Shown here in pieces: positions 31,201 through 44,936 of a stretch of DNA of 64,000 bases. The DNA comes from Limanda limanda (taxonomy: Eukaryota; Chordata; Actinopteri; Pleuronectiformes; Pleuronectidae). The translations under genes were made by a program, and so were the position numbers. The stretch's first letter is position 1. Each line of letters begins with the position of its first letter. Under the pieces are notes generated by a model. The model was given only the letters and a program-made list of their open reading frames with translations. It made no database searches and was not told where the DNA came from. The stretch lies in contig NC_083639.1 in assembly GCF_963576545.1 (NCBI RefSeq), forward strand, positions 11,615,498-11,679,497, given 5' to 3'.

Positions 31201-34200
31201 ATCAAATTATAGTATGAAATAGTAAGTGACGTACTGTCCCTGAGTATCTAGACTGTCAATGATGTCGGCACTTTGTTTCTTGTTGACCAGTAGAAGCAGA
31301 CAGTCCATCTGGCCCTCAGCAGCTGTAGGTGGGATGAGAGAAAAGGGAAAATATATCTGAATACCAAAACTGCATTTGTCAGTGGAGCTGATGGAGCTTA
31401 CATGTAAAAATAAAAAAAAAATAAATAAATAAATTACAACACGATAATTGGATTTCCTTTTTCTTAATGAAAAATCTGATACACCTAAACACACCTGCAG
31501 CGTGGAGAGCCGTCCGCTTGTGCTTGTGGTCCTTCAGTGTGTAGGAGGCTTGGTGCTTGAGCAGCACCTCCACACATGGAGCAAACCCCCTCTGAGCAGA
31601 GAGGTGGAGAGCAGTTCGGCCTTCAGTATCCCGTACGTCCAGACTCACTAACGTCTCACACAGTAGACGCAGGGGCTCCCGATGACCATAATACGCCTGC
31701 AGTGGCAGAATGCATGGTATTGAAGAGTCAAAGGCATTGATATGTGGTGAGTATTCATGTACATTATGGTGTGAAGGAGGGGGTATGTGGTATTTGTTCT
31801 ACTCACAGCTAAGTGCAAAGGACTGACTGGAATGTTACTTTCCACCTCCTCTAGACAATTGAAAGAAATCTCCAGGAGCTACAAGAGGAAATAAAAAAAC
31901 TGGGTTTAGTGAGCGTTGATTAACAACAACAGAATCGGAGTATCTAAATGAAAAATTGCACTGACCAGTTCCAGGTGCTGTTTGTTCCCATAAGCTGCAG
32001 CATAGTGGACAGCACTGTAACCCTTATTGTTCTTCACAGTTGGGTTTGCCCCATTGTCAAGCAAGAAGTCCAAACACCTGAACACAAAGAGTTAAGGAAA
32101 GATGAGGAATGCTTTCTGTGTCGCTAACATGTGGTCCTGCCTGTAGGACTCTGGTATTTATTTGGAATATCAAGAAAAAAGAAAATTGGTAAAAGGAACA
32201 GATTAGTTTCGTCAAAGTTTAACATCATCTTCCATCATATTCTTTTTTACTCTTTTTGGTCAGACAGTAGCAAGTTAATTTGGACTTTTAAATACTATAA
32301 GCTCCACTTCCTTCGACCATTTTGAAATGAAGCCACAATATCCTGGATACAAACACTGACATGTACAGAGGTCCCACTGATACTCGTGAGCCAGTCTCAG
32401 CCGTCAATCATGATGTATAACCTCATTTTTAGAGCATCAAATAGCTAATATCAAACCAAGCTTATCAGAAACCTAAACTGTAGAACAGACATCAGTGTTT
32501 TTAGAAATGCGTAAAAGAACAGAAATCATATTTCATGAAAATCTATGTATGTGTATTTTGACCATTTTTGGAGACTGTGGTAACATGGAGGAGGCGGGTC
32601 TACTATGATCTATACTGGTGCCAGCCAGTGTGCGATCCAAAGGCTGCTTCCGGGAGCTGTAATGTCGTCCATCTTTATTATATAGATTCTATGTCAACTA
32701 CATACTTTAAATTGAGATAAGGTGCTTTTAAGTGACCGTACATTGAAAAAAAACAACCTGAAAGCACATTTTGTTTCTGTATATATAAACAATAACGTGA
32801 CTCACAGAGAGGCCTCTTGTTCCTTTTCCAAACTGTAGTCAGGCTCAGAATTCCCACTGTGGAAAAAAATACTCTGGCTTGAATGAAGTAATTTATTATC
32901 AACAGATAAAGGTCCACAGGTTGTTGTCCTTTCTTGTATTGAAGTCATTAAAGAATCAATTATTAAAATGTGTTTTCTTACCCACAGAAGGTGTGTGAAG
33001 CAGCGGTGTAGTGCAGAGGGCTGCAGCCCATCAGATCCAGCTCATTGACCTCAGCCCCCGCTCTCACCAGGGAGATTGTGCATTGGCTGCTCGCATTGGC
33101 TGCTGCATAGTGCAAAGGAGATCTGCGAGGGGCAAGAGGGGACAGCTATGTTACCACCAAAAGCTGCCGAGAGTTGCGTTAATTGCTCCAGCTATTTAAC
33201 ACGTTTACCTTCCCAAATGATCCTTGATGTCAAGTTCAGCGCCGCTATTTAAGATCAAGTTGAGACAGTCCACATTTCTGTCACAAGAAAAACAAAAGGT
33301 AGATTAAAATTAATTTATTTAATAAGAAATTAAGAGCTAGGTGTTTCAGATCTGAGTCAGACAACTTATGTGTATGTGTGTAAGAACCTTTTAAAATATT
33401 TGAACTAATTATAAAACAATGAATAAGGCAAAATGATCTGCTTCCTCTAGATTCATTTTAAATGAGTCTAGCGAATATAATTTAACTGCTGATTTGTATG
33501 TAAATCATGTGCACTTAACAATTGTGTTTCTCTGTGTATGCTCGTTGTCTCACCCTCCAGAGGCAGCTGCATGCAGACATGTCCTCCCATGGTCGTCCAA
33601 TATGTTAATATCAAACCCAACTGACGGCTTGTGAGCTGGCACAAAGTTGAAGAACTGACCTGAACACAACACAACAACACTTGAGTGGAAACGTTTGGAG
33701 TAGTCTCACTAATGAGAATGCAACAAGGAAGAGAATAAATAACAAGTCGGCTTTTTAGGAGTCTAACAGATTCTCACCATTAGACAGCAACTTTCGACAA
33801 CAGTCTGGAAATCCGTACAGCGCCGCCAAATGTAAAGGAAGCATCCCATGAATCCCCTGTCTTTAGAGATTATAACAGATATAAGTTAGTTTAGTCTGAG
33901 GTGAGATATTTTCTGTGAGAAAAATGTACCAAATCAATTTGTTTTCATAAAGCTTTCAAAGTTCTCCTTGGTTTACAAACTCAAGCATAACAGGATCACT
34001 AATAATACCTTAATCAGTATCCATGCGTCTGTGTATGTGTCTGTGTAGGGGAGACTACTAGGTATAGTTATTTATTGGCTTTTTCAATATTTGGTTGGTC
34101 ACATTGAGTTGCTGTATAGTGTATACTGGGGTGTGCATTTAATTCCAAACACTGAAGCCTCTTTCAGACATGCACTAAACTCTAGTGGTTTTTCATGAAA

Positions 34201-37200
34201 TTGTCCATAGTGGCTGCGTCTGAGAACACAAATGTCCGAGTCAGTTTCTCCTGACATTTTTCAGAGCTTTTCCTGCAGGCAACCTGTTAAAATGTCTGTA
34301 AAGTGTTGAAGTGAGCCAATGTGAAAATAAAGCAGGAAAATGCCTGGAAAACAGTTAGTGGAAACGTTCATGACGTCAATAACACGCGACAGACGCAAAA
34401 CTGATAAGGGAAAAGAATACAGCTAAAGGGATGATAAAAAGTTGTTGATTACAGATAGAAGACACCAAAAAAGATGTGAAATTGGAAAGACAATGAGAAC
34501 TGATTGCTTTCAGTGGCATAGGTGACAATGTGCGGTAAACAAAACATGTGATTTCTGCAGCGATCCTGACTCCTGCATGCTCTATTCAGGCAGAACTCCT
34601 CATTTTTCAGTTATTGTGAACGTGTCTAACTCAAACAATCTCCGGCCACATCCTTTATATCTGAAAAGCAAAACACAACTTTCCGGATCCCCTTCATAGA
34701 CTGAGAACGTGTGCTCAGAGACTTTATGGCTTTTGAAGGTGTTGTGGTGTAAGAACATCATCAGACAATCTCAGGTGTGGACTTTACCTCGCCTTGTCAG
34801 CACCATTTGTCAGCAGAGTGCTGATCAACAACTCCTGACCGAATCTGGCAGCAACATGAAGAGGAGAGTTTCCGAACATATCAAAACAATCGATCTCCCC
34901 ACCTGTGCAGAGGCAGAAAGATACATGCCGTTATTATGATTAAGTGCTTCTGATGATGCTGATGTTTTATGTCTCTGGGTATTATTAGGATGCAGTGTCA
35001 CTGTTTCATAATTATTGAAGTCTATTTTACCATTTTGGATCAGAATCTGGGAGCCTGTAAAGCGTCCATGCATAGCAGCCATATGCAAAGGGCTCTTTCC
35101 TTCTTTATTCTGTTCAACAGAGAAATTAAAACAAGTTCAGTAAAACGTCATACATCATCATAACATATATATATATAACCCATATATAACCCATACATTT
35201 AATCCTCTGACCAATAACTACAAATACATTTTAATCCCCTTTGGTTCTTATCAAATCCACTTCTTCAAAACAAGCTCTTCACCTGCATGTTGACATCAGC
35301 GCCGTTGTTGATTAGCAGCTCAAGACACAGCACCGCGCTAGAGGAGGCAGCCGCCAGGTGCAGCGGCGTGTTGCCGTGATAGTTGGGCTGATTGATGTTG
35401 GCGCCGGCGTTCACCAGCTCAGTGGCCACGGTGTCCTGCCCTGTGTGACACGCCATGTGGAGCGCAGTGTTCCCATAAATGTTGGGTTCGTCAGTCTGAG
35501 AGGCAGAGTTGGAAATAATTTTAAAGCAAAAACAAAATCCTGCAAATACACTCTCAAGCACTATCAGATGTGTTTAAAGGCTATTTTCCTGTTCACAATG
35601 CAAAGTACATAAAATAAATGGCAGCTATAGAATTGTATTAGAATGAAGAATAATTTTGGATTCTTAATAGTTTTGTAACCGAGCCACTTTACCTCTATCC
35701 CGAGCCGCAACAGATATTTGACGACTTCCAACTGTCCATTAGCGGCTGCTGCGTGGAGCGGAGTGTAACCACGTTTGTCCTTGTATGTGACGTCGGCGCT
35801 GTGAGACACCAGCAGCTTGATGACCTCCATGTGTCCTAAAACAAGAGCCTGACATTTTAGACAAACATCTGCCATGCTCGCAGACAATGACAAACTCCAG
35901 TCACTTAAAAGCCTGTAGCCTTGAATAGAAGCTTGGTATACAGGCCAGGTTAATACAACATTCAGCACATGTCGACTTTGTTAATTAATCAAATATAAAC
36001 AGACTGAGATTGTGTTGATTAGGAAAGCCAGTGATATATGCAGTCATAAATCAACCATAATGAAGTTGTATGTCAAAATTGTCCTCTTTGCACATTTCTA
36101 TTTTTGTTTCATTAAGTCAATAAAGATAAAAAATATTAACTTCCAAATCACAAATTCACAGCTCGACCAATCAAATGAGGAAAATGCCTTTAATCAATTC
36201 AGTCAGATGGATGTGTGACATAGATACGCATGTGAGGACAGTGTGTAAACTATGTACATTCCTTGTAAGCCCCAGATTGACATTCAAACTCTTTGGATAA
36301 ATGTTCCTCTGTCGTATACTTGTCTAGATACTCTGATAAATGACAATGAGTTCATCTTGAAAATAGAATAAATATCATTACCCCCTGACGTGTTAACCTT
36401 TTGTGGCTGTTTGGGCGAGTTTTAATTGACTTTGTTCTGGCGGATCTTTCTTTGGAACAGTAACTTCCATGTAATTGTACCAGTGTTTTTAATGACCAAA
36501 GTTTATTGGGGGAAAAGTGTCAACTGTACATTTGAGTCTTTTTACGAGCGACAACACTTACCTTGGTATGCAGCCCAGTGGATTGCCTGCCGATCTTTTT
36601 TATCTTTGGCACACGCGTTGGCACCTTTGCTCAGGAGCAAGTTCACCATCTGCAGAAGCACAATAACTGATTCAACCTGTGTGTCTATCAAATCATCTAA
36701 ACCCAATCTACAATCATAGTCCAGTGGACATCAGCAATTAATTCTTGGAAACAGTTTAGCAAACACATTTTTATTCTGGGGATAAATACAAATATTGAGT
36801 GAAACTAGATTAATATATCATTGGAAGAATGCAATTTCACAAAATGCCAGAAACCAGGAAAATGTTCCCCAGTTATCATTCACTTCCTAATATAGATTTG
36901 CTTTCAAGCCTTGTTTACCTCGACATGGCCGCTGTGTGCTGCATGATGCAGTGGCGTCCTCCCTGACCTGTCACCAGCATTCAGGCTGCAAACATGTGGT
37001 ATCAGAGCTGCAGCACAACCTGTGGCCCAGTTTGCAGCTGCCATGTGTAAAGGTGTATGCCAGAATTTGTCTCGTGTGTTGACCTCTGCTCTGTGCTCCA
37101 GCAGCAGGTCCACAGCCCTCTGACAAAAACAGACCAGATTCAGTTAATATGTCAGTTAAATGTTACGATCTGGTGTTTCGAACCTAGGAGTTCATATGTA

Positions 37201-38778
37201 AATTACATACTTCATTTCTTGAGGCAGCTGCTCGATGTAAGGGGGTCAGCGAACCCTGGTCCTTAGCGTTGACATTTGCATCTGTAGATCAGAGCAAATG
37301 CAAAGTTAAGCTAGTTAGTATCGGTTTAGGTGTGTTTTAGTTGTTGTGTGTGGCAGACTCATTGCATTAATTTATAGAAAGAGTTAGATGCTAAATGTGT
37401 ACAAGTATATAATGTTCATGATATACTTCTTAATAATGTAAATATGTTTTACCTGCAGTGATAAGAAGGTCCATAATGTGGACATCACCCAAATAAGCAG
37501 CAGCATGAAGTGGTGTGCTTTGTTCTTGGTCCTGAAAGGAAAAACACATCAAACAGTGCAGAATGCAGGCGGCATATTTCTGTTCTATTGCTGTATTATT
37601 ATCTCCGTAAATTCCGATTCTAAATTGCCGTGCAAACCTGTTTAGTTTCTGGCTCTGCTCATGTAACATTTAGCCTCATTTACATTTTGCACAAAGTGTG
37701 AACAGAAAATCTGCTGGGAAATAAACAGCTATCTAAAACCACACAGGTGTGAGTGACACAGATGATCTGTTTGTACAAGCACCATGAACATTTGACCTGA
37801 AACGTAATGTCAGCAAATCCAATAACACAACTTTTAATAAAAACATCATGAGTACTGAATTAACGTGGGATAATATTACCAGTGAATTGACATCTTCTTC
37901 ATGGTTCAACAAAAATGTCACCTCTTCTGTGTTTCGGCTGAATATAGCCTGGACCAACGTAGACTGGAAAAGAGATGTAGAGAAGAACATGACTCATCAC
38001 ATATTTAACTTATCTCAACACTGGATTTATTCGATTGTGTATTATCAATTATCTGATTAGATGAGCAGTGCAGCATAGGTGCCATGGTTTTATATTTATA
38101 TTTACTGTAATTCTCTTGGTCTGTATATATATATATTTCTATTCTAGGCTGGGGCTGCTGTAACAAAACCCAATCCCCTCAGCCGGGGAGTTTGAGAGAA
38201 GTATTTCTGATTCTGATGAATAAAACACAATCTCAGCTGAACAGCTTTCCTCAGCAAGCTTGTTGTGTCTCACTCTGATCGTAAATACATACATACGACT
38301 TTGTTAAGATGCTGTGATGCCAACAAACACTAAGTTATGTGTATAAAACAATCTCTTTTTGGTTTTTCGTGGAGACAGCAATGCCTCATCAACACCACAG
38401 ATTACAATAAGCAAACGCAGCTATGACTTAGTGAATGTGGACGTTAGCATGTTTTATGATCTTGTTTTGGCAGGTTTTGGAGCTAACTCAACAGAGACAA
38501 TAAGAACTCTACTGGTAAGACTTTGGTGGATAACAAACTTCAAACATCAAATTCTGCATCGCCAGATCGTGCCAAAGGGAAAGTTTAGTCCACTGGTGAA
38601 AGGTAGGATCTGTGTGACAGTTAAAAGCCCTGTGACAAACTTTGCTCGACATGTCGCTAACATGACTAGCCGGCTGTTTGCAGCGTTGCTGAGAAGTCCT
38701 GGGAGTTTTCTGACGTGGATTCAGATCAACAACAAGTGATTTATTTACTACCTGGTCCTCGATGTTTCTCAACTCCAT
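26673..38778 (-). CDS. ankrd52: ANKRD52, protein phosphatase 6 regulatory ankyrin subunit C, complete, 28 coding exons, 1042 aa
   Basis: Exon 1 (38778-38752) encodes only MELRNIEDQ. The others are 37963-37880, 37531-37453, 37281-37211, 37119-36919, 36649-36562, 35835-35693, 35495-35283, 35109-35031, 34902-34788, 33860-33778, 33659-33554, 33277-33209, 33122-32982, 32856-32806, 32077-31966, 31878-31807, 31696-31495, 31322-31235, 30913-30796, 30673-30454, 30170-30083, 30003-29920, 29275-29130, 28323-28241, 27758-27676, 27061-26970 and 26863-26673. They total 3129 nt in phase. The protein is almost entirely ankyrin repeats (TPLHAAA, GRTPLH types) and scaffolds the PP6 phosphatase. The C-terminus ([20 protein letters not shown]) and an insert after CRKLLSNG fit ANKRD52 rather than ANKRD28/44. 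Several repeats are diverged, so it may be one of two teleost duplicates. Confidence 0.93.
28172..28235. repeat. (GT)32-type microsatellite abutting an ankrd52 splice donor
   Basis: A pure GT tract on the plus strand. On the transcribed strand it is (CA)n and starts about six bases inside the intron after the exon ending at 28241 (donor gtcagacac). Confidence 0.95.
28467..29015. mobile_element. Non-autonomous PIF/Harbinger-type element with TAA duplication
   Basis: The element starts aggccggcgcatgcttctgc and ends with the near-perfect inverse gcagaagcatgcgccgaact. It is flanked by TAA on both sides (28464-28466 and 29016-29018), the 3-bp duplication expected of PIF/Harbinger. The interior is G/C-rich. 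It retains a plus-strand start [17 protein letters not shown] followed by a stop, resembling the N-terminus of the Myb-like accessory protein of autonomous Harbinger elements as I recall it. It lies in an ankrd52 intron. Confidence 0.85.
32535..32692 (-). repeat. MITE copy related to the one at 52.6 kb
   Basis: A region ending gtcgtccatctttattatat / agattctatg shares its end and interior words (ggaggaggcggg, gctgcttccgggagctg) with a family whose clearest copy is at 52598-52748. It lies in an ankrd52 intron. Confidence 0.5.
38130..38225 (+). repeat. LINE 3' tail relic in ankrd52 intron 1
   Basis: Words ggctggggctgctgtaac, ccccctcagccgg-like and agtatttctgattctgatga are typical of the 3' end of fish non-LTR elements (from memory). 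Only the tail is visible. Confidence 0.4.
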
Positions 38779-39204
38779 GGCCCAGTCACTCTGGAAGATC
38801 CTTCATTGAGACTGAATGTGTTTTAACTGGCTACATGTCCCTCTGCAGCAGGCAGCGGCTACTTAGCCTAGCTTTAGCTTGGTTAGCTTCTGGCTGAGAT
38901 ATGTGACGTATACACCACAGCTGCCAATATCGCGACAGAAATACAACCAACGTGATTTGGAGGTGTCTGGAAATTATACTTTGGTTTAGTGTTATTCTTT
39001 TCTGATTGTAGGTATAAGGTAAGATTGTTTCGATGCTTTAGTAATGTGTTTATTTAACAAAGCTTGTTATGACTTTGAAAAAATAGCATATTCTTTGATG
39101 CAAACCCTGTGACAATAGCCCTTTTATCCCTTAATCAAATGAAACATGGTCATGGTATGAATACATAAAAATAAACAAATAGAATTAGAACATTAACTCA
39201 AGTC

Positions 39205-39890
39205 ACATGTTTATGTACAAACTTGAGATGCTGAATTTCTCATTTTATGCTTTTATACCCGACAATCATGGTTGTACTTTTTTACAGTTGCATTCAAAAT
39301 TGAGAATTTTCTTACAAAACGCATATAAGCAAATAAAAGTATTCAGGTTTATTCTTATTCTTATTCTTATTCTTCTTATAACTTCTGTACTTTCACGAAG
39401 AATTGGTATTTACAGCTTTTTACCTATTTTATAGACAGATTTTTTGAATTACATGCAAATGTAATCAGTTCATGCCTCACCTCAGATATCAACTCCCCAG
39501 AGAAGTATTTGGTTTTAATATTATGACATGAACCAGGAATTATAACCGCTTGAATATACTGGAATATGGATTTGTGACTATAAAGTGCAAAACAACTTGC
39601 ATGCACCACTGGCATTTAAGTTTTCATGGTATTAATACAATTTATTAATACCGAATAAGTGCAGCTACATTTACTGTAAGTACTGTGTTTATGTACAAAC
39701 TTGAGATGCTCAACTTTACATTTCATGCTTTTACACTCAACAGCAATTCTCATCAATGTTGTACTTTTATAATAGTTAATTTCAACATAAATAATTTTAC
39801 ATACAAAACATATATGAACAAATATGATGAAATACATTTTCCAGTGATGGAATTGTTCAAAGTGCCACACAAAAGGAACAAACAGCAGTA
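39205..39890 (+). repeat. Diverged direct duplication between ankrd52 and slc11a2
   Basis: The stretch starting gtttatgtacaaacttgaga occurs at about 39208 and again at about 39688, each followed by about 150 bases of diverged but alignable sequence (similar 15-residue conceptual starts). This is an old local duplication about 480 bp apart. No gene was recognised. Confidence 0.6.
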
Positions 39891-40000
39891 AAATGTAATC
39901 AAAATCTAAATAAATAAATAAAATTAAAAGACAGAAATAAAAATTCACACAGAGATGAAAGCTTTTAGAAAAAATTCACACTACTATTTTTATACGTGGT

Positions 40001-40122
40001 TATATGGAAGTCCATTTCCGCCCCTGTGATAAAAATCCTGTATAATGACAAACTAAGTCATAATTATGAGATACAGGATTTGTATTTTCTTCATCCCAGG
40101 GGCGGAAATGGGCTTCCATATG
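40001..40122. mobile_element. Palindromic MITE-like element between ankrd52 and slc11a2
   Basis: tatggaagtccatttccgcc at the left faces ggcggaaatgggcttccata at the right. The interior is also self-complementary (atcctgta ... tacaggat). The whole 120-bp unit folds back on itself. It lies 350 bases upstream of the putative slc11a2 first exon. Confidence 0.8.
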
Positions 40123-40239
40123 TTTATTCTTTAAAACACATTTTACTGAGTTTTACTAGTTTTGTACTTTCACAGGTTATCACCATCACTTAGAGTTTTC
40201 TCCCTGGGTTTAGACTGACAGGCTGCCCTGTGCGCCTGA

Positions 40240-40477
40240 CAAACTTCCTCAGCGGAATGAAGACTCAAACTAACTCTTGTCCAATCAGAAGAGCGCAGGT
40301 CCAGTGCGCCTGCGCAGAGGATGTTGCTCGCACACATACGACTTTGTCAGAATTTAGCGTCGCTAACGTGCTACTTCCTGAGCTAACTCCCGGTTCACAC
40401 GCGTGTTTCCAGTTCAGAAGCAGCGGGAACCGTGAAAACTCAGCGTGTTACCAAACTCGCCCATACCGGAAACCAAG
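40240..40477 (+). promoter_or_regulatory. slc11a2: Putative slc11a2 first (non-coding) exon and promoter region
   Basis: A G/C-richer island ends with aaaccaag|gtaggacc, a plausible splice donor at 40478, and holds no clear start codon context. The coding part of slc11a2 begins with a spliced-in exon at 45.56 kb, so a 5' UTR exon must lie upstream and this is the best candidate. The ankrd52 start codon is 1.5 kb away, divergently oriented, so the two genes may share regulation. This is inferred from position and donor only. Confidence 0.4.
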
Positions 40478-43400
40478 GTAGGACCGTGTTCATACTTTAA
40501 CGAGGGCAGCAGCGGCGGACACACACACAGCTAACATGTCCTGGGAACCGGTTAGCTTGATGGGACCTCACAGTGATAACGCTAAGGTTCTTTTACTTCT
40601 GAAGGTGATGCCACCAGCTGCTCTTGTTCATTCATGATTAACTTATACATGGTTAATGTGCGCTTGGGCTCTGGTGTCTTTCCAGTTCCGCTGCACCCAG
40701 TGGACATGGACCAGGACGAGAGGTCAGGCCTCTGTTTTCTAATCTGAAGTCTGATCAGATCATAACGACCACTCAATCTGAGACTTTATAAATTACACTG
40801 ACTCCTTCACTGTCACCAGAGGGACGTGTAGCGGGGTTGTGCTGCTGTCAGACTGTATTCACACAATACAGCGGTGTGTTGAACTGGAATTGAGAGCAAA
40901 TGTGGTGTTAAAGCTCTGAGACAGATGTTCATCCTGACATCCCTAAAATAATTAATGAATTAAGTTTGGATTATTAACAGGATTATTGTTTTCCTGTTTC
41001 CTTATCAGTGCGAATGCCAATCCAGGGTTTGCTTCTCCTCCTTCAACTCATACAAATCTCTCCAATCACCTGGAAATGTTCTAATTAGATTCTTACGTCA
41101 TTACATAGACACAACATGTTGTCAAGTGAACTTGAGGTTAAAAGTTTCTTGACAGTGTACCACCCACTTTCCTAGTCTCTTCCCTGTAATGAGCTAGATC
41201 ATGAGAAATGATGTCACGTTTCACAGTGACTGGTAGAAAAGGCAAGCATCAGACTCATAGGCATGAAAATATTCTTCCATACTGAAAGCGTCTCAGTTTC
41301 TTAGAGCAAAGGCAGAACAAGGGTTTCTGGAAAAACGTCATCTTCTTCCGGAGTGCTAGGAATAGAAAAGGCTGCCTTGAGTGTCTGAGGCAACACTTGT
41401 GACTGTTTTAACAACAGATATTTTATCAATCTATTAAAGTGTACGTTTTTCTTTATTGAGTGTTCTCTGGTTGTCACTTCTTAGATGTGGGGATTTGCTG
41501 TTTATCATTGGACAGCTTTGTTTTGAGCAGCTTTAATCAGTTCACAGAGTAACTGATAATTAAGAAAATTATCTGCAATTTGATCAATAACAAAAAATCA
41601 TAAGCGCAGCCCAACTGATGATGAGCTGTTATCGCAGTTTGAAAGACATTTTGTTCTTACTGTACTTTTCCTTCTTCATGCATATTATAATTAAAATTAA
41701 GTCATACTGTGTGGGAAACTCCAACTCAGTAAGAGTAGTATTGCTACATAAATACAATCTTCTCCTGTGTCGTAGTCCCTAGTTCAATGTGTTAATATAC
41801 AACATTTTCTCACTGCCTATGTTAAGTAATGAATTCAGTATATGTGTTGCAAGATAATTAAGTTTACACAGTGATGTTTGGTTCATACTGTAATATAAAA
41901 TATCTACATGCCTAGTTGTGTAATATGTATTCATTTACAACCACCTCTTTATAACCACCTTGAGTATTTTTGACGTGTTAACTTTGTTATGGCTGTCTCT
42001 GGTCACAGGCACAGCTCGACTAAACATGAAGTCGGTTGTAAACAGAGGGACTGACGCAATAAATATGTATTTCACACCTTTAGTCAGTGCCATTATGAAG
42101 GAAAAGTTGCTGTTCCATAAACATTTACTATGAATCTTAGAAAGCTCATGAACATAAGGAAACGTGAATTCATTAGTCTGCTGCTAGTGTGGTGTGGCCA
42201 TGCTTTTAATGGGCCAGGTTCTGCCAGAGCCAAGTCGCTGAACATTACATTTCTAGATTGGTGGCATCAGCGACGACTCATTGTTTTATCCTCATGACGG
42301 TTGTTGGGTTGAACTAGAGCTGTGTTGGTGTTTGAGGTTTGATGATTTGTTGCTGCATCTGAGTCCTCATGAAAATAGAAGAAATTATCTCAAGTGTGAG
42401 TTATGTCAAAAGTGACGTTAGAAACTGCAGCTGAGGTTTATAAGAAGATAAAATATACAAATTGTTATGATTTTTCTTCTGTTTGGCATTGCGGTGCTTT
42501 AATTCTTCTCATGGATAATAAAAGCCTTTAATAATTGGATGGGGTGTAACAGCAGTGATCATATGTCAGTTTGGGAGTTGTCGTAGATGCACAGTAGTGA
42601 TTGTAAAATCTGTTCTGTGCAGATTAGGTCCCTATGGTGTTGTTAGAGGCCAAGGTCATTGGGAGAAGTTAGATGGATGACTATGACATGTCTTTAGTTG
42701 GTTTACTTTTAAATTTAGATCCACAACCTTGACCAGCAAAAGTTTGGTAACATCAAAATGAATCATGTAATTGATACCATAAGTTGGTGTTTTTTAAAAG
42801 AACATCATATAGCTGCTGTTATACGAACATTATTGATTCAAAAAGATCAACTTCTTTGCTACTGACGTTTTCAGTCACCAGCATGTGGGTGCCCATGGAA
42901 TTCAAAAGGATTAGTGCTGCTGACACATTAAAATAAAGTTACACAATCCGGACTGGACTCAAGTTCACTTCATGACCAATTTAAAACATACAGTATGTCT
43001 TACATTGATCCTCATGTGACAGATAAGAACAAGCGGATGAATACAAATAAGGCCAAAGAATTTGTCTTGTGTTGATACATTTGCTTTGTCGAATTGGAGT
43101 AATGCTACATTAGGTTAATGAAAAGGCGCTTGACTGAAAAAAGAATGCGCAAAATGCATGTAGACAGCTTCAACCATAAAATATCTGCACACTGAAATCT
43201 GCCTTCTAGCTCCAATCAGGCAAACTTGTACTTTGAGAATATGATCAGACTTGGGTCACATGACTTAATCAGCAACATCAAATCTCTTTTGCTATTCCCA
43301 AAAGTATGATACTGTTATTATTATTGTCATGTCATGCCTGATTATTAGAATTATATAATAATGTAGTTTTCAGACATGAAGACTTGCGTTTTCACATACA

Positions 43401-44197
43401 GCCCCTCAGGAAAACTTCAGGAACATGTCTGGTACTGCGGTGCATTTATTGTATAAGTCTGAAAGCAGCTTAACTGAGCATGACTGCTGCGGCCACATAC
43501 AGATGCAGAAAACTCAAGGGTTCTGCAGCCAAAATACCTGATCCAGCAATTTAATAAGGCCGTCAACATGCTAAAATTCAAGTGCACTGCTGAATCTGCC
43601 CTATGAATTAAGAATTAGAATTGTTTCTCATTTAGATATTTTTGGTCTTTAGTTTGTTTATAGGAGAGATAATTCAAGCAACAATGTGTCTAACCTAGGA
43701 TTTAAAAAACAAGAAAGTACTTTTATTTTGATGGTCTCATAAGGAAAGGCCGTTCTCCCAAGCAGTTAACCTCATGTCTAGTAAAAGAGTAAAACATTTG
43801 CTGGTAACAAATCTATTCATCAAGTTCCATTGATTTTTAATCAATTGCTGCTATTGAGGAAACTATCAAACAACCGGTCACATTGATAATGGTTTTATCT
43901 CTGAGCAAATTACTTGGCATTGTGATGGAAACCTTGACTGTCTGGGAGGTCTGCTCTGTCTGCTGCCTCCACCCGTCTTAGGCGTCACATGAGTCCTGCT
44001 TCAGACAAGCCTCACACCGCCTCAGAGAACATAGTGTTCTCTCTGAAACTGAAACTCGAAGTAGAGTTTGTGAGGAGTGTTGTAAAAATGGTGGGAGTAG
44101 TGGAAGTGAAACTGGATGTTTCCTGTTCTCAGTCAGTATTTAGGGCCCGAGCACAGACATCAAAGGTGTCTGGTGAGACCCTATTGAAATTGTAAGG

Positions 44198-44228
<31 letters not shown>

Positions 44229-44905
44229 CAAATGAATTGGCTTTTTGAGGGCTTTAACATGCTCAACTTCTTACCAAAATTTGCAGAAAGTTAGAAAGTG
44301 GTGAAAATTTACGTATTCTGAAGGAATTTTCAATGGGCGTCGCAAAATGACTCAACGGTGCCCCCCGAGACAGCCCGAGACCCCCGGAAGGTGTTCCCAT
44401 TGACCTATCTTCACAAAAATCGATATACAGGTGTATCATGACCAGACAAACAAAAAAGTCTCTTGGTGCAATTGGAAAAACACAACAGGAAGCCTGCTAT
44501 TTTGCATTTAGTGGCCATTTTGGCCATATTCCACATTTTTTCTTTGATACACTTGTACCAGGGTTTTCATCGGATCAACTTCAAATTGAAATGAGTGTCA
44601 TCAAAACAAGATGGAGATAAAAACTGACTGACGGATTTTTTTTTAATCACACGGTGTGACCGTGGCGTGGCGTCAAAGTTTGATTACACGCCATTAAAAC
44701 ACGATGTTCTGTAACGCGGACATACATGGACCATGAATCCTTTGATTTCAGTCTTCCTAGATCAAAGGAAACTTTATGTCTTGCAAAGGTTACGTCTCTC
44801 TCTCTCTCAGAACTGGTTATTTTTGTTTTTTCAGACAAAAAGCATGCAACGCTTCAAAATGGATGTGCTCGGGCCCACCCAGTGCTGCTTTGCAGCCCTA
44901 AAAAT

Positions 44906-44936
<31 letters not shown>

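Noticed and set aside
33856..33860. Acceptor at GACAG|GGGATTC for ankrd52 exon 11
   Set aside because: It would put GIHGMLPLH out of frame with the preceding exon (AG left over). Using the AG four bases upstream (CTAAAG|ACAGGGG) restores the frame and gives the expected ARQGIHGM.
38509..38739. Overlapping frames of 89 and 126 codons on both strands near ankrd52 exon 1 as separate genes
   Set aside because: The minus-strand frame is only the nine-codon ankrd52 exon 1 read on into its intron. The plus-strand frame has no splice or promoter context.
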